Assembly (NCBI RefSeq): GCF_003732265.1
Contig: NZ_MOBK01000001.1
Span: 1,116,001 to 1,180,000, forward strand
Reading direction: 5' to 3'
Length of the DNA: 64,000 bases
Source of the DNA: Pseudomonas brassicacearum
GTDB lineage: Bacteria; Pseudomonadota; Gammaproteobacteria; Pseudomonadales; Pseudomonadaceae
The translations under genes and the position numbers were made by a program. Under the pieces are notes generated by a model, which was given only the letters and a program-made list of their open reading frames with translations, was not told where the DNA came from and made no database searches. This document shows positions 15,859 through 25,033 of the stretch, piece by piece. Each line of letters opens with the position of its first letter. The first letter of the stretch is position 1.

Positions 15859-17377
15859 AGTGACCGGGCCACTGCCGCCATCGCCATTGCGGGTACTGAT
15901 CACATTGTGTGTGGTACTGGCAGTGGTCATGCAGGCGTTGGACACCACCATCGCCAACGTCGCGCTGCCCTACATGCAGGGCGCCGTATCGGCCAGCGCC
16001 GATCAGATTAACTGGGTACTGACTTCCTACATCGTCGCCACAGCCATCATGACGCCGCCCTCGGCATTCCTTGCCCGACGCTTCGGTCGCAAGCGCGTGT
16101 TGCTGTGGTCGATCTTTGGTTTTGTCTTGGCCTCGGTGCTCTGTGGCATCGCCCGCTCCCTGGAAGAAATCATTCTGTTCCGATTGCTGCAAGGGCTGGC
16201 AGGGGCGGCATTGGTGCCACTGTCACAAGGCATTCTTCTGGACATCTACCCACAGAAAGACCGAGGTTCAGCGGTGGCCTTGTTCGGAGTATCGGTCATG
16301 GTCGGTCCCGTGCTCGGGCCCATGCTTGGCGGCTGGTTAACAGAGCACCTCAGCTGGCGCTGGGTGTTCTTCATCAACTTGCCTATCGGATTGCTGGCCT
16401 TTATCGGCATGACCCGCTTCATTCGCGAAACCCCGGCCGACAAAACCGCACGCCTGGACTGGCTGGGCTTTGGCTCGCTCAGCGTGGCCATTATGTCGAT
16501 TCAATTGTTCCTCGACCGCGGCGAACAACTGGGCTGGTTCGACTCCGGGGAAATCCTCCTTGAGGCGTTGGTAGCCGCTGTCGCTTCATATATTTTCATC
16601 GTCCACACCTTCACCCACGACAAGCCTTTTATCAGCCTGAAGCTGTTCAAGGACCGCAATTACTCGGTGGCCGTGGTGTTTATCTTCATCATTGGTATCA
16701 CCTACCTGGCGTCGCTGGCGCTTATGACACCGTACCTGCAAACCCTGATGGGCTACCCGGTGCTCACGGCTGGCATGGTCATGGGGCCGCGCGGCCTGGG
16801 GACGATGCTCAGCATGTTCCTGGCCGGGAGGATCATCGGCAAAGTCGATATTCGCTGGATATTGTTTTGCGGTTTGGTGCTGTCCGCCTGGTCGATGTAC
16901 ATGATGACCGGCTGGACGCCGGCAGTGTCCATCAACACCATCATCTACGTGGGCTTTGTCCAGGGCGCGAGCCTGGGTCTGTTGTTCGTCCCGCTGACCA
17001 CCATAGCCTTTAGCACCCTGCCCCCGAATCTGCGTGGTGACGCCACCGGCCTGTACAACTTGTCACGCAACGTCGGCTCCAGTGTTGGCATCTCGATCGT
17101 GACGGTGCTGCTGGCACAGAACACCCAGATCAACCACGCCGAAATCGGTGCAAACATTACGCCGTTCAACCGCCTGTTCGATGCCTGGCCCGTCAGCAAC
17201 CTGCTCAATCCATTAACCGCCGGCGGACGTGCAGCGCTGGATAGCATGATCACAGTGCAGGCCAGTTGGGTGGCTTACCTGGATGACTTCAAGCTGCTGA
17301 TGTGGCTATCGATTGGCGTCATACCGCTGCTATTGGTATTCAGGACGCCAAAGATTCAGAAAACCACACCTGCGTAA
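15851..17377 (+). CDS. emrB: DHA2 family MFS multidrug transporter, EmrB-type
   Basis: A 508-residue 14-helix DHA2 major-facilitator protein. Visible signatures are the first helix segment ALDTTIANVALP, the loop 2-3 motif FLARRFGRKRV, and motif C-like GPVLGPMLGGWL. It is expected to export drugs or toxic organic acids by proton antiport through the EmrA adaptor. The ATG giving MSEVTG is chosen since it overlaps the emrA stop by 8 nt (ATGAGTGA), mirroring the marR-emrA junction. The operon may export a toxic substrate or intermediate of the neighbouring catabolic genes. Confidence 0.9.
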   Translation: MSEVTGPLPPSPLRVLITLCVVLAVVMQALDTTIANVALPYMQGAVSASADQINWVLTSYIVATAIMTPPSAFLARRFGRKRVLLWSIFGFVLASVLCGIARSLEEIILFRLLQGLAGAALVPLSQGILLDIYPQKDRGSAVALFGVSVMVGPVLGPMLGGWLTEHLSWRWVFFINLPIGLLAFIGMTRFIRETPADKTARLDWLGFGSLSVAIMSIQLFLDRGEQLGWFDSGEILLEALVAAVASYIFIVHTFTHDKPFISLKLFKDRNYSVAVVFIFIIGITYLASLALMTPYLQTLMGYPVLTAGMVMGPRGLGTMLSMFLAGRIIGKVDIRWILFCGLVLSAWSMYMMTGWTPAVSINTIIYVGFVQGASLGLLFVPLTTIAFSTLPPNLRGDATGLYNLSRNVGSSVGISIVTVLLAQNTQINHAEIGANITPFNRLFDAWPVSNLLNPLTAGGRAALDSMITVQASWVAYLDDFKLLMWLSIGVIPLLLVFRTPKIQKTTPA

Positions 17378-17391
17378 TCAACTCAGTTCGA

Positions 17392-19044
17392 TCACGCCTC
17401 GAAGCGGAAGCGTCCCACCGCCAGGTTCAGTTCGTCAGACAGCTCACGCAAGGAAACCACGGCCCTCGATACCTGGTGGGTAATCGCATCCCCCTCGCCG
17501 GCCATGCGTGAGATGTGCTCGACGTTCTCCACGATGCCGCGCCCACCCTCGCTCTGCACGCTCACCGCATCGGCAATCCGGTCTACCCCGCGCGTGGAGT
17601 CACCGACCAGCTCCGTCGCTTGTTGCAGGGTACTTTCCAACTCAAGCAACAGTCGGCTGCTGTCGTCCAGTGCAACAGTGCCCGCGCTCAATGCTTCGTC
17701 GACGACTTCGGACTGACTCTCCAGCTTCATCGTCAACTGGTTGATCGAATTGGCTGCGGTCGCAGAACGTTGTGCAAGGTGGCGCACCTCGTCGGCCACC
17801 ACACTGAAACCGCGCCCGCTCTCTCCGGCCCGCGCCGCTTCAATCGCCGCGTTAAGCGCGAGCATGCTGGTTTGTGCGGAGAGGTCCTTGACCTGACCGA
17901 TACTGGCGGTAATCGCTGTAGTGCTTTCGACAAAGTCGCCCACTGAACCGCGAATAGCAGAAAATGCAAAGCGCACATTGCCGATTTTCTCGAGCAGTCG
18001 CGACAACGCCAGATGGCCGTCCTGCGCTCCGCGCAAACTGGCCTCGGCACAACTGCGCAGGCTTTCAGCGTGCGTGGAGATCGCCGCAATCCCGTCGCTC
18101 ATCTGCTCGATTGTCGTTGAAACTGCGCCCACCGCGCCGGCCTGTGCCGTGGAGCTTTCAGCCACGCGCGCCGAGGCACCCACCAGTTCCTCGGCCGAGG
18201 CGCCAACCGATGCCGCGACGCCCGCGACCTGGCGCATGGCCTGCTGGAAGCTGTCAATCAGTTGGTTGAACGCCTGAGCCGTGTGGGCCACTTCGTCTCG
18301 ACCCATGACCCGAACGCGCCGGGTCAGATCGCCATCGCGCAACTCGATCGACGCCTGCTCGATCTCCCGGATGGGCCGGATGATTTGCGCGCGCAACAAT
18401 AGACTGACCACGATGGCGAGTGCGCTGGCGCCCAGTAACACCACGACCAGCATCCGTGAGACCTGTTGTTGTAGCTTGGCGGCCTCGGCAAATGCGCGGG
18501 AGGTCAGCTCTGCCTGCAGGCCCAGCAAGCGGTTGAATTGACCTTGTAAGCCATTGTTGTCGGCGCGCACCCGGCCCAGCAGCGAGGCAGCCTGTATCTG
18601 ATCGCTCAAGGCTGTGCGCTTGAAATCGGCCAGGCCTTCACCCACCACCGCGGCCTGCTCCTGTACCGCACGGTAAAGCTCTTTTTCCTCCTCACCCAAA
18701 CGCGTCTCGCGGGCTACCTTGTCCAGCCCGGCTCGCATATCGTCGACACTGGCCTGCATATCCTCCAGATATGACTCCAGCTCCTCGGTAGAAGCCTGCC
18801 CATTCGATTCAAGGATGCGCGCCCCGATGGCATAGGCGCCAACCATCGCAGCCTGCGACGCCGCCGAGGTTTCCAGCACTTGGCGATATTGCTGGAAACG
18901 CAACTGGTCGATTTCCTCGATAACCGCTTGTTGCGTGGCCAGCCCGCGGTACGCCAGACCCGAGACCAGCAGTAGAGCGAGTACAAATATTCCGGGCAAC
19001 ACGAGGAGCTTGGCTCCGATGGAGAGACCTTTCAGAAATGACAT
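17392..19044 (-). CDS. Methyl-accepting chemotaxis protein
   Basis: A 550-residue chemoreceptor. It has a first membrane helix near residues 10-32, a periplasmic helical sensing domain to about 190, a second membrane helix, and a HAMP domain (RPIREIEQASIELRDGDLTRRV). A long signalling coiled coil follows with the hairpin-tip signature EAARAGESGRGFSVVADEVR. No C-terminal CheR-binding pentapeptide is present. The ligand is unknown. It converges with the EmrB gene and stands alone, so any functional link to the catabolic island is only positional. Confidence 0.95.
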   Translation of the reverse strand: MSFLKGLSIGAKLLVLPGIFVLALLLVSGLAYRGLATQQAVIEEIDQLRFQQYRQVLETSAASQAAMVGAYAIGARILESNGQASTEELESYLEDMQASVDDMRAGLDKVARETRLGEEEKELYRAVQEQAAVVGEGLADFKRTALSDQIQAASLLGRVRADNNGLQGQFNRLLGLQAELTSRAFAEAAKLQQQVSRMLVVVLLGASALAIVVSLLLRAQIIRPIREIEQASIELRDGDLTRRVRVMGRDEVAHTAQAFNQLIDSFQQAMRQVAGVAASVGASAEELVGASARVAESSTAQAGAVGAVSTTIEQMSDGIAAISTHAESLRSCAEASLRGAQDGHLALSRLLEKIGNVRFAFSAIRGSVGDFVESTTAITASIGQVKDLSAQTSMLALNAAIEAARAGESGRGFSVVADEVRHLAQRSATAANSINQLTMKLESQSEVVDEALSAGTVALDDSSRLLLELESTLQQATELVGDSTRGVDRIADAVSVQSEGGRGIVENVEHISRMAGEGDAITHQVSRAVVSLRELSDELNLAVGRFRFEA

Positions 19045-19302
19045 GGTGGTTACCGTTTTTGTTATAGGGCGTGATTGAGCAGGTCGCCTATCCTGATTTA
19101 TTCTTTATACAGTATTTGATTCTACTGTCGGAATATTAATGAAAAAACGGACTCCCGTTGCGACGCTATGGCAGCTCTCTTACTTGGCTCCGCTTAAATC
19201 GGGATTTCATTTGGCATGAAAAAAAACCTCACAAGGGATGGAAATTTTTTCTCCAACCCGTTGATTTGCCATACCCTGCGATTCTAAACATACTGAAAAT
19301 CC

Positions 19303-20463
19303 ATGCTGCACACGGCCGTTGACTGCTTCCTCATGCGCAAACTTTTGTACCTGACCTTTTCCATGGCGATCATTGCCGCCCTTACCACTTACGCGATGTG
19401 GGCCGCGGATCGCCCGGTGGGCCATTACCTGTCGGACCTGCGCATCAACCTGGCCATCGATCAAGGCACACCCGCCGATCGCGGCAACCTGCTGGGCATC
19501 CAGCCCGAACTCTTCCCCACCGATTATCAAAGCCCCGAACGCCTGCACCGCAAACTCGCGGCCTATTTGCAGAAGGCCCAGGACCAGGGCCTGCTGAACG
19601 ACAAGACCATCGTCGTGCTGCCTGAACATGTCGGCACCTGGCTGATGGTCAGCGGCGAGAAAGATGAGCTGTACCAGGCCACGACGCTGCAGGAAGCGAT
19701 GAACTGGCTGGCGGCGAGCAATCCGCTGCAGTTCGTTCGTGCGCTGATCAGCGCCAAGGGCGACAGTCGGATCGACGATGCCCATTTGCGGATGAAGGCC
19801 AAAGGCATGGCCAAGAATTATCAGGCCCTGTTCGGCGGCTTGGCGAAAGAGTTTCACGTGACGCTGGTAGCGGGCAGCATCGTGTTGCCGGAGCCCAGCG
19901 TGATCGACGGCACGCTGAAAATCGGCCGCGGCGCGCTGTACAACAGCAGTGTGATCTTTGGCCGCGATGGCCTGCCGATTGGCCAGCCTCAACGCCAGAT
20001 GCACCCGGTGTTCGAGGAGCCTGAGGACATCAAGACCAATGAACAACAGGCACTCACCGTCGTCGATACGCCTGCCGGGCGCCTGGGCGTGTTGATCGGC
20101 AGCGACAGCTGGTACCCGGACAATTACCGCAAGCTCGATGATCAGGGCGTGCAACTGGTGGCCGTTCCGGCGTACGTCATCGGCCGTGACACTTGGGATA
20201 AGCCTTGGCGCGGTTACCGCGGATTGCCGACACCCGCCTCCGTCAGCCTCAAGCCCGGCGAACTGAGCGAAGGTCAGGCCTGGCATCGCCTGACCCTGAC
20301 CGCCCAACCGCCCGCGAGCCAGGCCATTGCCGGCATGAGCGTGTTCCTGCGTGGACAGTTCTGGGACAAGGGCAGCGCCGGGCAAAGTTTTCTCAGCAAC
20401 AACGGTCAACAGTTCGCCGACGGCAATGCCCGTGGCGCGCGGTTGCTGAACCTCTGGTTGTGA
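19303..20463 (+). CDS. Nitrilase-superfamily protein with catalytic Cys and Lys not conserved
   Basis: A 386-residue protein with an N-terminal signal anchor (LLYLTFSMAIIAALTTYAMW) and a carbon-nitrogen hydrolase fold. The catalytic Glu is visible as E108 in VLPEH. The position usually held by Lys (RKxH) reads QRQMH. The nucleophile segment usually written ICxD reads VLIGSDSWYP, with Gly266 at the Cys position. It is therefore probably not a standard amidase or nitrilase and may be a binding or regulatory relative. Starts at 19303 and 19333 are both possible; neither has a strong ribosome site. The AraC gene begins 3 nt after its stop, so the two are co-transcribed. Confidence 0.85.
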   Translation: MLHTAVDCFLMRKLLYLTFSMAIIAALTTYAMWAADRPVGHYLSDLRINLAIDQGTPADRGNLLGIQPELFPTDYQSPERLHRKLAAYLQKAQDQGLLNDKTIVVLPEHVGTWLMVSGEKDELYQATTLQEAMNWLAASNPLQFVRALISAKGDSRIDDAHLRMKAKGMAKNYQALFGGLAKEFHVTLVAGSIVLPEPSVIDGTLKIGRGALYNSSVIFGRDGLPIGQPQRQMHPVFEEPEDIKTNEQQALTVVDTPAGRLGVLIGSDSWYPDNYRKLDDQGVQLVAVPAYVIGRDTWDKPWRGYRGLPTPASVSLKPGELSEGQAWHRLTLTAQPPASQAIAGMSVFLRGQFWDKGSAGQSFLSNNGQQFADGNARGARLLNLWL

Positions 20464-20466
20464 CCC

Positions 20467-21507
20467 ATGAAACCGCTACCGATGCGCCTCGGGGATTTAT
20501 CGGTGGGTTTCGTCCATAGCCTGGCCGATGCGGTACGCAGCCACGGTGCAGACCCGCAACCGTTGCTCGACCAATACGGGCTGGATGCAGCCCGGTTGGC
20601 GGAGCCCGGTGCCCGGCTGTCGATCCCGCGCTATATGCGTTTGGGCCATGGGGCGATTCAGCTGACGGACGACCCCGCGTTGGGTTTGCGCATGGGTCAG
20701 CTCAGTCGCCTGAGTCAGGCCGGTCTGGCCGGTGTCACGGCTGCGCAGGCACCCACGGTTCGGGAAGCCGCGCGCTGCCTGATTCGTTTCGAAGCCTTGT
20801 ACGGCTCCAACTATCGCGGTCAGTCGAGCTTTCATGAAGACGCTCAGGGCGCATGGCTGCGCTTCTATTCCATCAGCCCCTACAACGCCTACAACCGCTT
20901 TGTGGTGGATTCGATCATCGCCGGCTGGTTGCACCAGTTATCCAGCATCAGCCCTGCCCCGTTGCGCGCCGAGCGTATCGAGATCGAATTCGACGCGCCG
21001 GATTACCGCGAGGTTTATGCCCTGCTGGGCGATTGCCCGATCCAGTTTGGCGCCGAGCACAATCAACTGCGCCTCAGCCTGGCCAGCCTCGCTCAACGCA
21101 ACCCGGAACACTGTCCGAGCACCTGGCGACATCTGCTGCAACTCTGTGAACGGGAACTGGAACAGCTGACACGCACCCGCAGCCTGCGTGAACGCATCAC
21201 TCAGTTGCTGGGGCCGTTGCTCAATGGCGGCCGGGAACCCGACCTGGAAGAAGTGGCGGCACGCCTGAAGCTGCCCACCTGGACCTTGCGCCGCAAACTG
21301 GCCGAAGAGGGCACGCAATTTCGCGCGATTCTCAACGACACCCGTCGCGACCTGGCCATGACCTACATCCGCGATACCGAACTGGCGTTCGGAGAAATCG
21401 CCTACCTGTTGGGTTTCGCTTCAGCGGAAGCCTTCCAACGGGCCTTCAAACGCTGGAATGGCCAGACTCCCGGCGAGTTTCGCCGTAGCCATCGCCAATC
21501 CGCTTGA
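20467..21507 (+). CDS. AraC family transcriptional regulator
   Basis: A 346-residue regulator with an N-terminal arabinose-binding-like domain of the type found with OruR-like regulators (roughly residues 20-200) and a C-terminal AraC DNA-binding domain (about 240-340) containing LEEVAARLKLPTWTLRRKL and AFGEIAYLLGFASAEAFQRA. The gene starts 3 nt after the nitrilase-like gene, so they form a two-gene operon. It likely controls this operon or an unlinked catabolic locus. The inducer is not evident. Confidence 0.93.
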   Translation: MKPLPMRLGDLSVGFVHSLADAVRSHGADPQPLLDQYGLDAARLAEPGARLSIPRYMRLGHGAIQLTDDPALGLRMGQLSRLSQAGLAGVTAAQAPTVREAARCLIRFEALYGSNYRGQSSFHEDAQGAWLRFYSISPYNAYNRFVVDSIIAGWLHQLSSISPAPLRAERIEIEFDAPDYREVYALLGDCPIQFGAEHNQLRLSLASLAQRNPEHCPSTWRHLLQLCERELEQLTRTRSLRERITQLLGPLLNGGREPDLEEVAARLKLPTWTLRRKLAEEGTQFRAILNDTRRDLAMTYIRDTELAFGEIAYLLGFASAEAFQRAFKRWNGQTPGEFRRSHRQSA

Positions 21508-21510
21508 CGC

Positions 21511-21597
21511 TTACAGCTCGGTAGCGTCTTCGGCGGGTTCCAGCGGGTCCAGTTCAAACGCCTGGTACTCGAGCAGCTCTTCTTGATATTCGTCCAT
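21511..21597 (-). CDS. Acidic 28-residue small protein
   Basis: A short ORF beginning MDEYQEELLEYQAFE and ending ATEL, with GGGGA 8 nt upstream of the ATG and a TAA stop. It is strongly acidic and Glu/Tyr-rich, with a predicted amphipathic helix in the first half. It converges with the AraC gene, 3 nt away. The clean ribosome site and non-random composition argue for translation; the function is unknown. It is short enough to be missed by routine annotation. Confidence 0.6.
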   Translation of the reverse strand: MDEYQEELLEYQAFELDPLEPAEDATEL

Positions 21598-21850
21598 TTT
21601 TGAATCCCCCAGCGCTCGTTTAAAAAATGCCTGAATAAATGACCAACGCCTTGAGCATAAAGTGCCCCCGTGAAAGAAAGATGACGCGGATGCACCGCTC
21701 AGCGGCTAGTTAATAAAACGTAGCAGGCGGTCAGGAATTTATCACAGGTTTTTTTCGATACAGGCTGTAGGACTACGGCCTGGCTGATGCAGATCAACGT
21801 TAAGCGCCTACGGGATCGGTGTCGTCAGACCCGATCCCGTAGATAAACGA
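21598..21850. other. Intergenic stretch without a supported gene
   Basis: The 253 nt between the 28-residue ORF and the DUF2242 lipoprotein hold no convincing coding sequence. An imperfect repeat of the bases around GATCGG(T/G)GT/ACGGGATC at 21805-21842 (TACGGGATCGGT and GACCCGATCCCGTA) forms a stem that could terminate transcription of the lipoprotein gene. Confidence 0.4.
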
Positions 21851-22699
21851 TTACTGACCGGAGACTGGCATCGCCGGGATCGGCTCGCTGGGTGGCGGCA
21901 GGTCCGACGGTGGTGGCGGCGTGACCGCTTCTGTGGCCGGTGCCGGTTCACTGTTTTGCGCCGGGGTAATCGGGGCGGTTTCAGCCGGCGGTGCAACTGG
22001 CTCAGAGGCCGTTGGGGCCGTTGGGGCCGGTGCAGGCTCAGCCGCTGGTGCTGGTGCTGGGGCTGGCGTCGCTTCCGCGGGAGTTGGTGCCAACGCGGCA
22101 GGCGCCGCTTTGGGTTCAGGCACGCCCAGGTCGGTCTTCGGCTTCTCGACGATGTGCGCGGCTTTCTTCGCTTCCGGCGGCAGGAACAATTCGACCAGGG
22201 TGAAAAAACGCTCGTAGAACTTGGCCGACGAAACGGTTTCGCTGGCGACCTTGACCATCGAATCGTCGGACGATCCGATCGGCATCGACACCGAGCCCAA
22301 CACACCGACACCCAGGCTGGCAGAGTTGTTGGTTTTCTTCAGCGCATAACGGTCCTGCAAGGCGTTGGCGAACATGGTCGCATGGTGCCCTTCGCTGCCG
22401 TCATCGGCGCAGACCACACTGAAGCTGATCTCCATGTGCGTATCGCCGGTCTGCTGGAAACTCTTGTGCCCGCTGATCAGCTTGGGATCGCTGCTGGTAA
22501 TGATGTAACCCTGGCTGAGCAAGGCACGCCGCGCGGCTTCGCAGGTCTGCGCATCGCTCACGGGGTAATTGCGCGAAAAGGTGCCGGAGTCGGAGAAGTT
22601 CTCATGCTCATAAATCGCGGCTTTCTTGGAGGAGCAGCCGGCAGCAGCAGCGAGCACCAGTGCCAACCCGACGAGACGCATGGGAATTGATTTAAACAT
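21851..22699 (-). CDS. DUF2242 family lipoprotein
   Basis: A 282-residue lipoprotein with a signal peptide and lipobox AAAAGCSS. The N-terminal two-thirds is a conserved domain I recognise as DUF2242 (segments ENFSDSGTFSR, CEAARRALLSQGY, HKSFQQ). The last third is a low-complexity Ala/Pro-rich tail, possibly spanning peptidoglycan or extended in the periplasm. The ATG has AGGAT upstream. It stands alone between the small ORF and the ppiD terminator. Function unknown. Confidence 0.85.
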   Translation of the reverse strand: MFKSIPMRLVGLALVLAAAAGCSSKKAAIYEHENFSDSGTFSRNYPVSDAQTCEAARRALLSQGYIITSSDPKLISGHKSFQQTGDTHMEISFSVVCADDGSEGHHATMFANALQDRYALKKTNNSASLGVGVLGSVSMPIGSSDDSMVKVASETVSSAKFYERFFTLVELFLPPEAKKAAHIVEKPKTDLGVPEPKAAPAALAPTPAEATPAPAPAPAAEPAPAPTAPTASEPVAPPAETAPITPAQNSEPAPATEAVTPPPPSDLPPPSEPIPAMPVSGQ

Positions 22700-22872
22700 T
22701 GAACATCCTGAGGAAAACGGTCCGGGGCGTATTGTGCAACAGATCGATGCTTAGCGGAGCATCGATTAGTGTCTTAAAACAGATACAAGTGTAAAGACTC
22801 CCTTTGACGGGAAAAGGTCGCTCCACACTCGCCTGCGGCGACGGATAACCGTTTCACTTTCCCTTCAGGCAT

Positions 22873-22903
22873 AAAAAACCCCGGCCTTTCGGCCGAGGTC
22901 TTT
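22873..22903 (-). terminator. Intrinsic terminator of ppiD
   Basis: On the minus strand an 8-bp stem CCTCGGCC / GGCCGGGG (one G-T pair) with a GAAA loop is followed by six T residues, about 25 nt after the ppiD stop. Confidence 0.9.
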
Positions 22904-22928
22904 GTGTCGCGAGACGCTCAATCAGGCA

Positions 22929-24800
22929 TCAATAACGCTTGATGTCCGCTTCGCTTTCCAGCTGCTTGCGGTAAGCCGCGAAGTCTTGCTGGCCAATGCG
23001 CGAGGCGAGGAAGCGGCGGTATTGAGCCTTTTCTTCTTCGGTCGGCGCGGCCGCTTCGTTCACGTTGTTCAGACGCACGATCACCAGGCTACCATCGGCC
23101 AGGGTCACGTTGCTGAAGGTCGGCTTGTCCTTGGCGGCAGGCTTGGGCATCCGGAACAGCGCCTGCAACACAGTCGGGTCAATCCCTTCCTGAGCGCGGG
23201 TAGCCGCTTCGGTCACTTTCCAGTTCTGGCCGTCGATGGCCTTGTCCAGCGGGGTCTTGCCGTCGCGCAGGCTGGCAATCAGCTGTTCAGCCTTGGTCTT
23301 GGCGGCAGCGCTGGCGTGCTCCTTGGCCAATTGCGCGCGGATGGCCGTGTTCACGGCTTCCAGCGGCAGCTGTGCCGGTTTCAGGTGTTCCTTGGCGCGC
23401 AGAACGATCACGGTTTCCGGATCGAGTTCGATGGCGGTGCTGTTGGCACCCTCATCCAGCACTTCAGGACTGAACGCAGCGGTTACTACTGCACGGTTGG
23501 CCGCAATGCCCTCACCGCCTTCACGACCAAATGGCTTGGAAGTGTGAACGGTCAGTTTCAGGTCTTGCGCCGGCTGGGCCAGATCGGACGCTTCGAATGA
23601 GGCGTCTTCCAGTTGCTTGGTCGCCTCAACAAAACGCTGCTCGACTTGCTGGGCTTTCAGCTCGCGGGTCAGCTTGTCTTTCAGGCTGGCAAACGTCGGC
23701 ACCTCAGGTGCTTCCACACCCAACAGCTTGATCAGGTGAAAACCGAAGTCGGTACGAACCGGCTCGGAGACTTGATCCTTGGCCAGCGAATACAGGGCCT
23801 TTTCGAAAGCCGGGTCGTAGACGCCAGGACCTGCGTAACCGAGGTCACCGCCATTGTTGGCCGAACCCGGGTCCTGGGAGAACTCTTTGGCCAGTGCCTC
23901 GAATTTCTCGCCTTTGGCCAGGCGCGCCTGCACGTCTTCGATCTTGGCCTTGGCTTGCGCCTCGGTCACTTTGTCGTTCACTTCAATCAGAATGTGCGCA
24001 GCCCGACGCTGTTCGGACAGGTTCGCGGTTTCTTTCTGATACGCCGCTTGCAGGTCTTCATCCTTGACGGCGACCTGATCAAAGAAGGAAGCCTTCTTCA
24101 ATTCCAGGTAGTCGATGACCACCTGATCCGGCGTCATGAATTCCTTGGCGTGTTCGTCGTAGTAGGCTTTGACTTCTTCGTCGGTCAGCTTCACAGCCGC
24201 CGGGTCAACCTTGACGTTCAGGGAAGCGAAATCGCGGGTCTGTTTTTCCAGACGGGCGAAAGCCAGTACCTGAGCGTCAGTGACGAAACCGCTACCCGCC
24301 AGGCCAGCACGCAGCTGACCGATCAGCATTTCCTGAGCCAGCATCTGGCGGAACTGCATACGGCTGTAGCCGAGCTGACGGATCACCTGGTCGAAACGCT
24401 CCGGACTGAACTTGCCGTCGACCTGGAATTCAGGCGTCTGCAGGATCACTTGGTCCAGGGCCGCTTCGGAGAAAGCGAACTTCGAGTTCTGTGCGCCTTG
24501 CAGCAGCAATTTGCGATCGATCAAGCCTTTGAGGGCCGATTCGCGCAGCATTTTTTCATCGAGCAAGGAAGCATCGAAATCCTTGCCCAGCTGTTGCATG
24601 AGCTGACGGCGTTGCATATCAACCGCCTGGCTCAGCTCGTTCTGGCTGATTTCTTCACCATTGACCTTGGCCGCATCATTGCTGTGCGTAGTGGCCTTGA
24701 AAATGGCATCGAAACCGGTCAAAGCCATCAGTGCAACGATGACCCCGATAATGGTCTTGGCAATCCAGCCTTGTGAATTGTCCCTGATATTCTGCAGCAT
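22929..24800 (-). CDS. ppiD: Periplasmic folding chaperone PpiD (SurA-N/parvulin)
   Basis: A 623-residue inner-membrane-anchored chaperone. A short cytoplasmic tail is followed by one membrane helix (TIIGVIVALMALTGF), a SurA-like N-terminal domain (to about 200), a central parvulin-type domain (about 265-355, AAHILIEV ... NNGGDLGYAGPGVYDPAFEKAL), and a second helical domain. It assists proteins leaving the Sec translocon. It sits at the end of the tig-clpP-clpX-lon-hupB block, as in other pseudomonads, and has its own terminator. The ATG start is consistent with the membrane topology. Confidence 0.95.
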   Translation of the reverse strand: MLQNIRDNSQGWIAKTIIGVIVALMALTGFDAIFKATTHSNDAAKVNGEEISQNELSQAVDMQRRQLMQQLGKDFDASLLDEKMLRESALKGLIDRKLLLQGAQNSKFAFSEAALDQVILQTPEFQVDGKFSPERFDQVIRQLGYSRMQFRQMLAQEMLIGQLRAGLAGSGFVTDAQVLAFARLEKQTRDFASLNVKVDPAAVKLTDEEVKAYYDEHAKEFMTPDQVVIDYLELKKASFFDQVAVKDEDLQAAYQKETANLSEQRRAAHILIEVNDKVTEAQAKAKIEDVQARLAKGEKFEALAKEFSQDPGSANNGGDLGYAGPGVYDPAFEKALYSLAKDQVSEPVRTDFGFHLIKLLGVEAPEVPTFASLKDKLTRELKAQQVEQRFVEATKQLEDASFEASDLAQPAQDLKLTVHTSKPFGREGGEGIAANRAVVTAAFSPEVLDEGANSTAIELDPETVIVLRAKEHLKPAQLPLEAVNTAIRAQLAKEHASAAAKTKAEQLIASLRDGKTPLDKAIDGQNWKVTEAATRAQEGIDPTVLQALFRMPKPAAKDKPTFSNVTLADGSLVIVRLNNVNEAAAPTEEEKAQYRRFLASRIGQQDFAAYRKQLESEADIKRY

Positions 24801-24870
24801 GCGTCCCCCAGAAACGGTTGAACTTCAAAATTAGGCAACCGTGGAGCGTGGGTAGAATCCGGATAGAAGA

Positions 24871-24894
24871 AAGGCGCATCCGGGGATGCGCCTT
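24871..24894 (-). terminator. Terminator after the tRNA-like element
   Basis: A 10-bp perfect stem (AAGGCGCATC / GATGCGCCTT) with a CCGG-type loop is followed on the minus strand by TTTCTTC. It closes a transcript containing the tRNA-Asp-like element and possibly hupB. Confidence 0.8.
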
Positions 24895-24902
24895 CTCGTA
24901 AC

Positions 24903-24980
24903 TGGCGGAGCGGACCGAGGGTTCGAACATGCGACCCTCGGTGTCTCGGACCGGCAACTTGCCGACTGGACTACCGCTCC
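24903..24980 (-). pseudogene. tRNA-Asp-like relic with encoded CCA
   Basis: On the minus strand this 78-nt element begins GGAGCGGTAGT and ends GTCCGCTCCGCCA, which are the ends of bacterial tRNA-Asp, and shares the internal blocks CAGTCGG, GGGTCGC and GTTCGA. The acceptor stem pairs perfectly and CCA is encoded. The T-arm is not canonical: instead a 9-bp hairpin ACCGAGGGT/ACCCTCGGT spans it. The GTC anticodon is absent; the loop region reads CCGAGAC. A terminator follows directly. It is best read as a decayed or repurposed tRNA-Asp gene; a functional variant tRNA is less likely. Confidence 0.6.
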
Positions 24981-25033
24981 GCTGCCAGGTCAGGCATGAC
25001 CCCGACCCGGATAGGCAAAAACCTGAATCGAAC

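Noticed and set aside
19100..19132. ACAGTA ... TACTGT inverted repeat upstream of the chemoreceptor, considered as a LexA box
   Set aside because: The half-sites are in the wrong order for the CTGT-N8-ACAG consensus.
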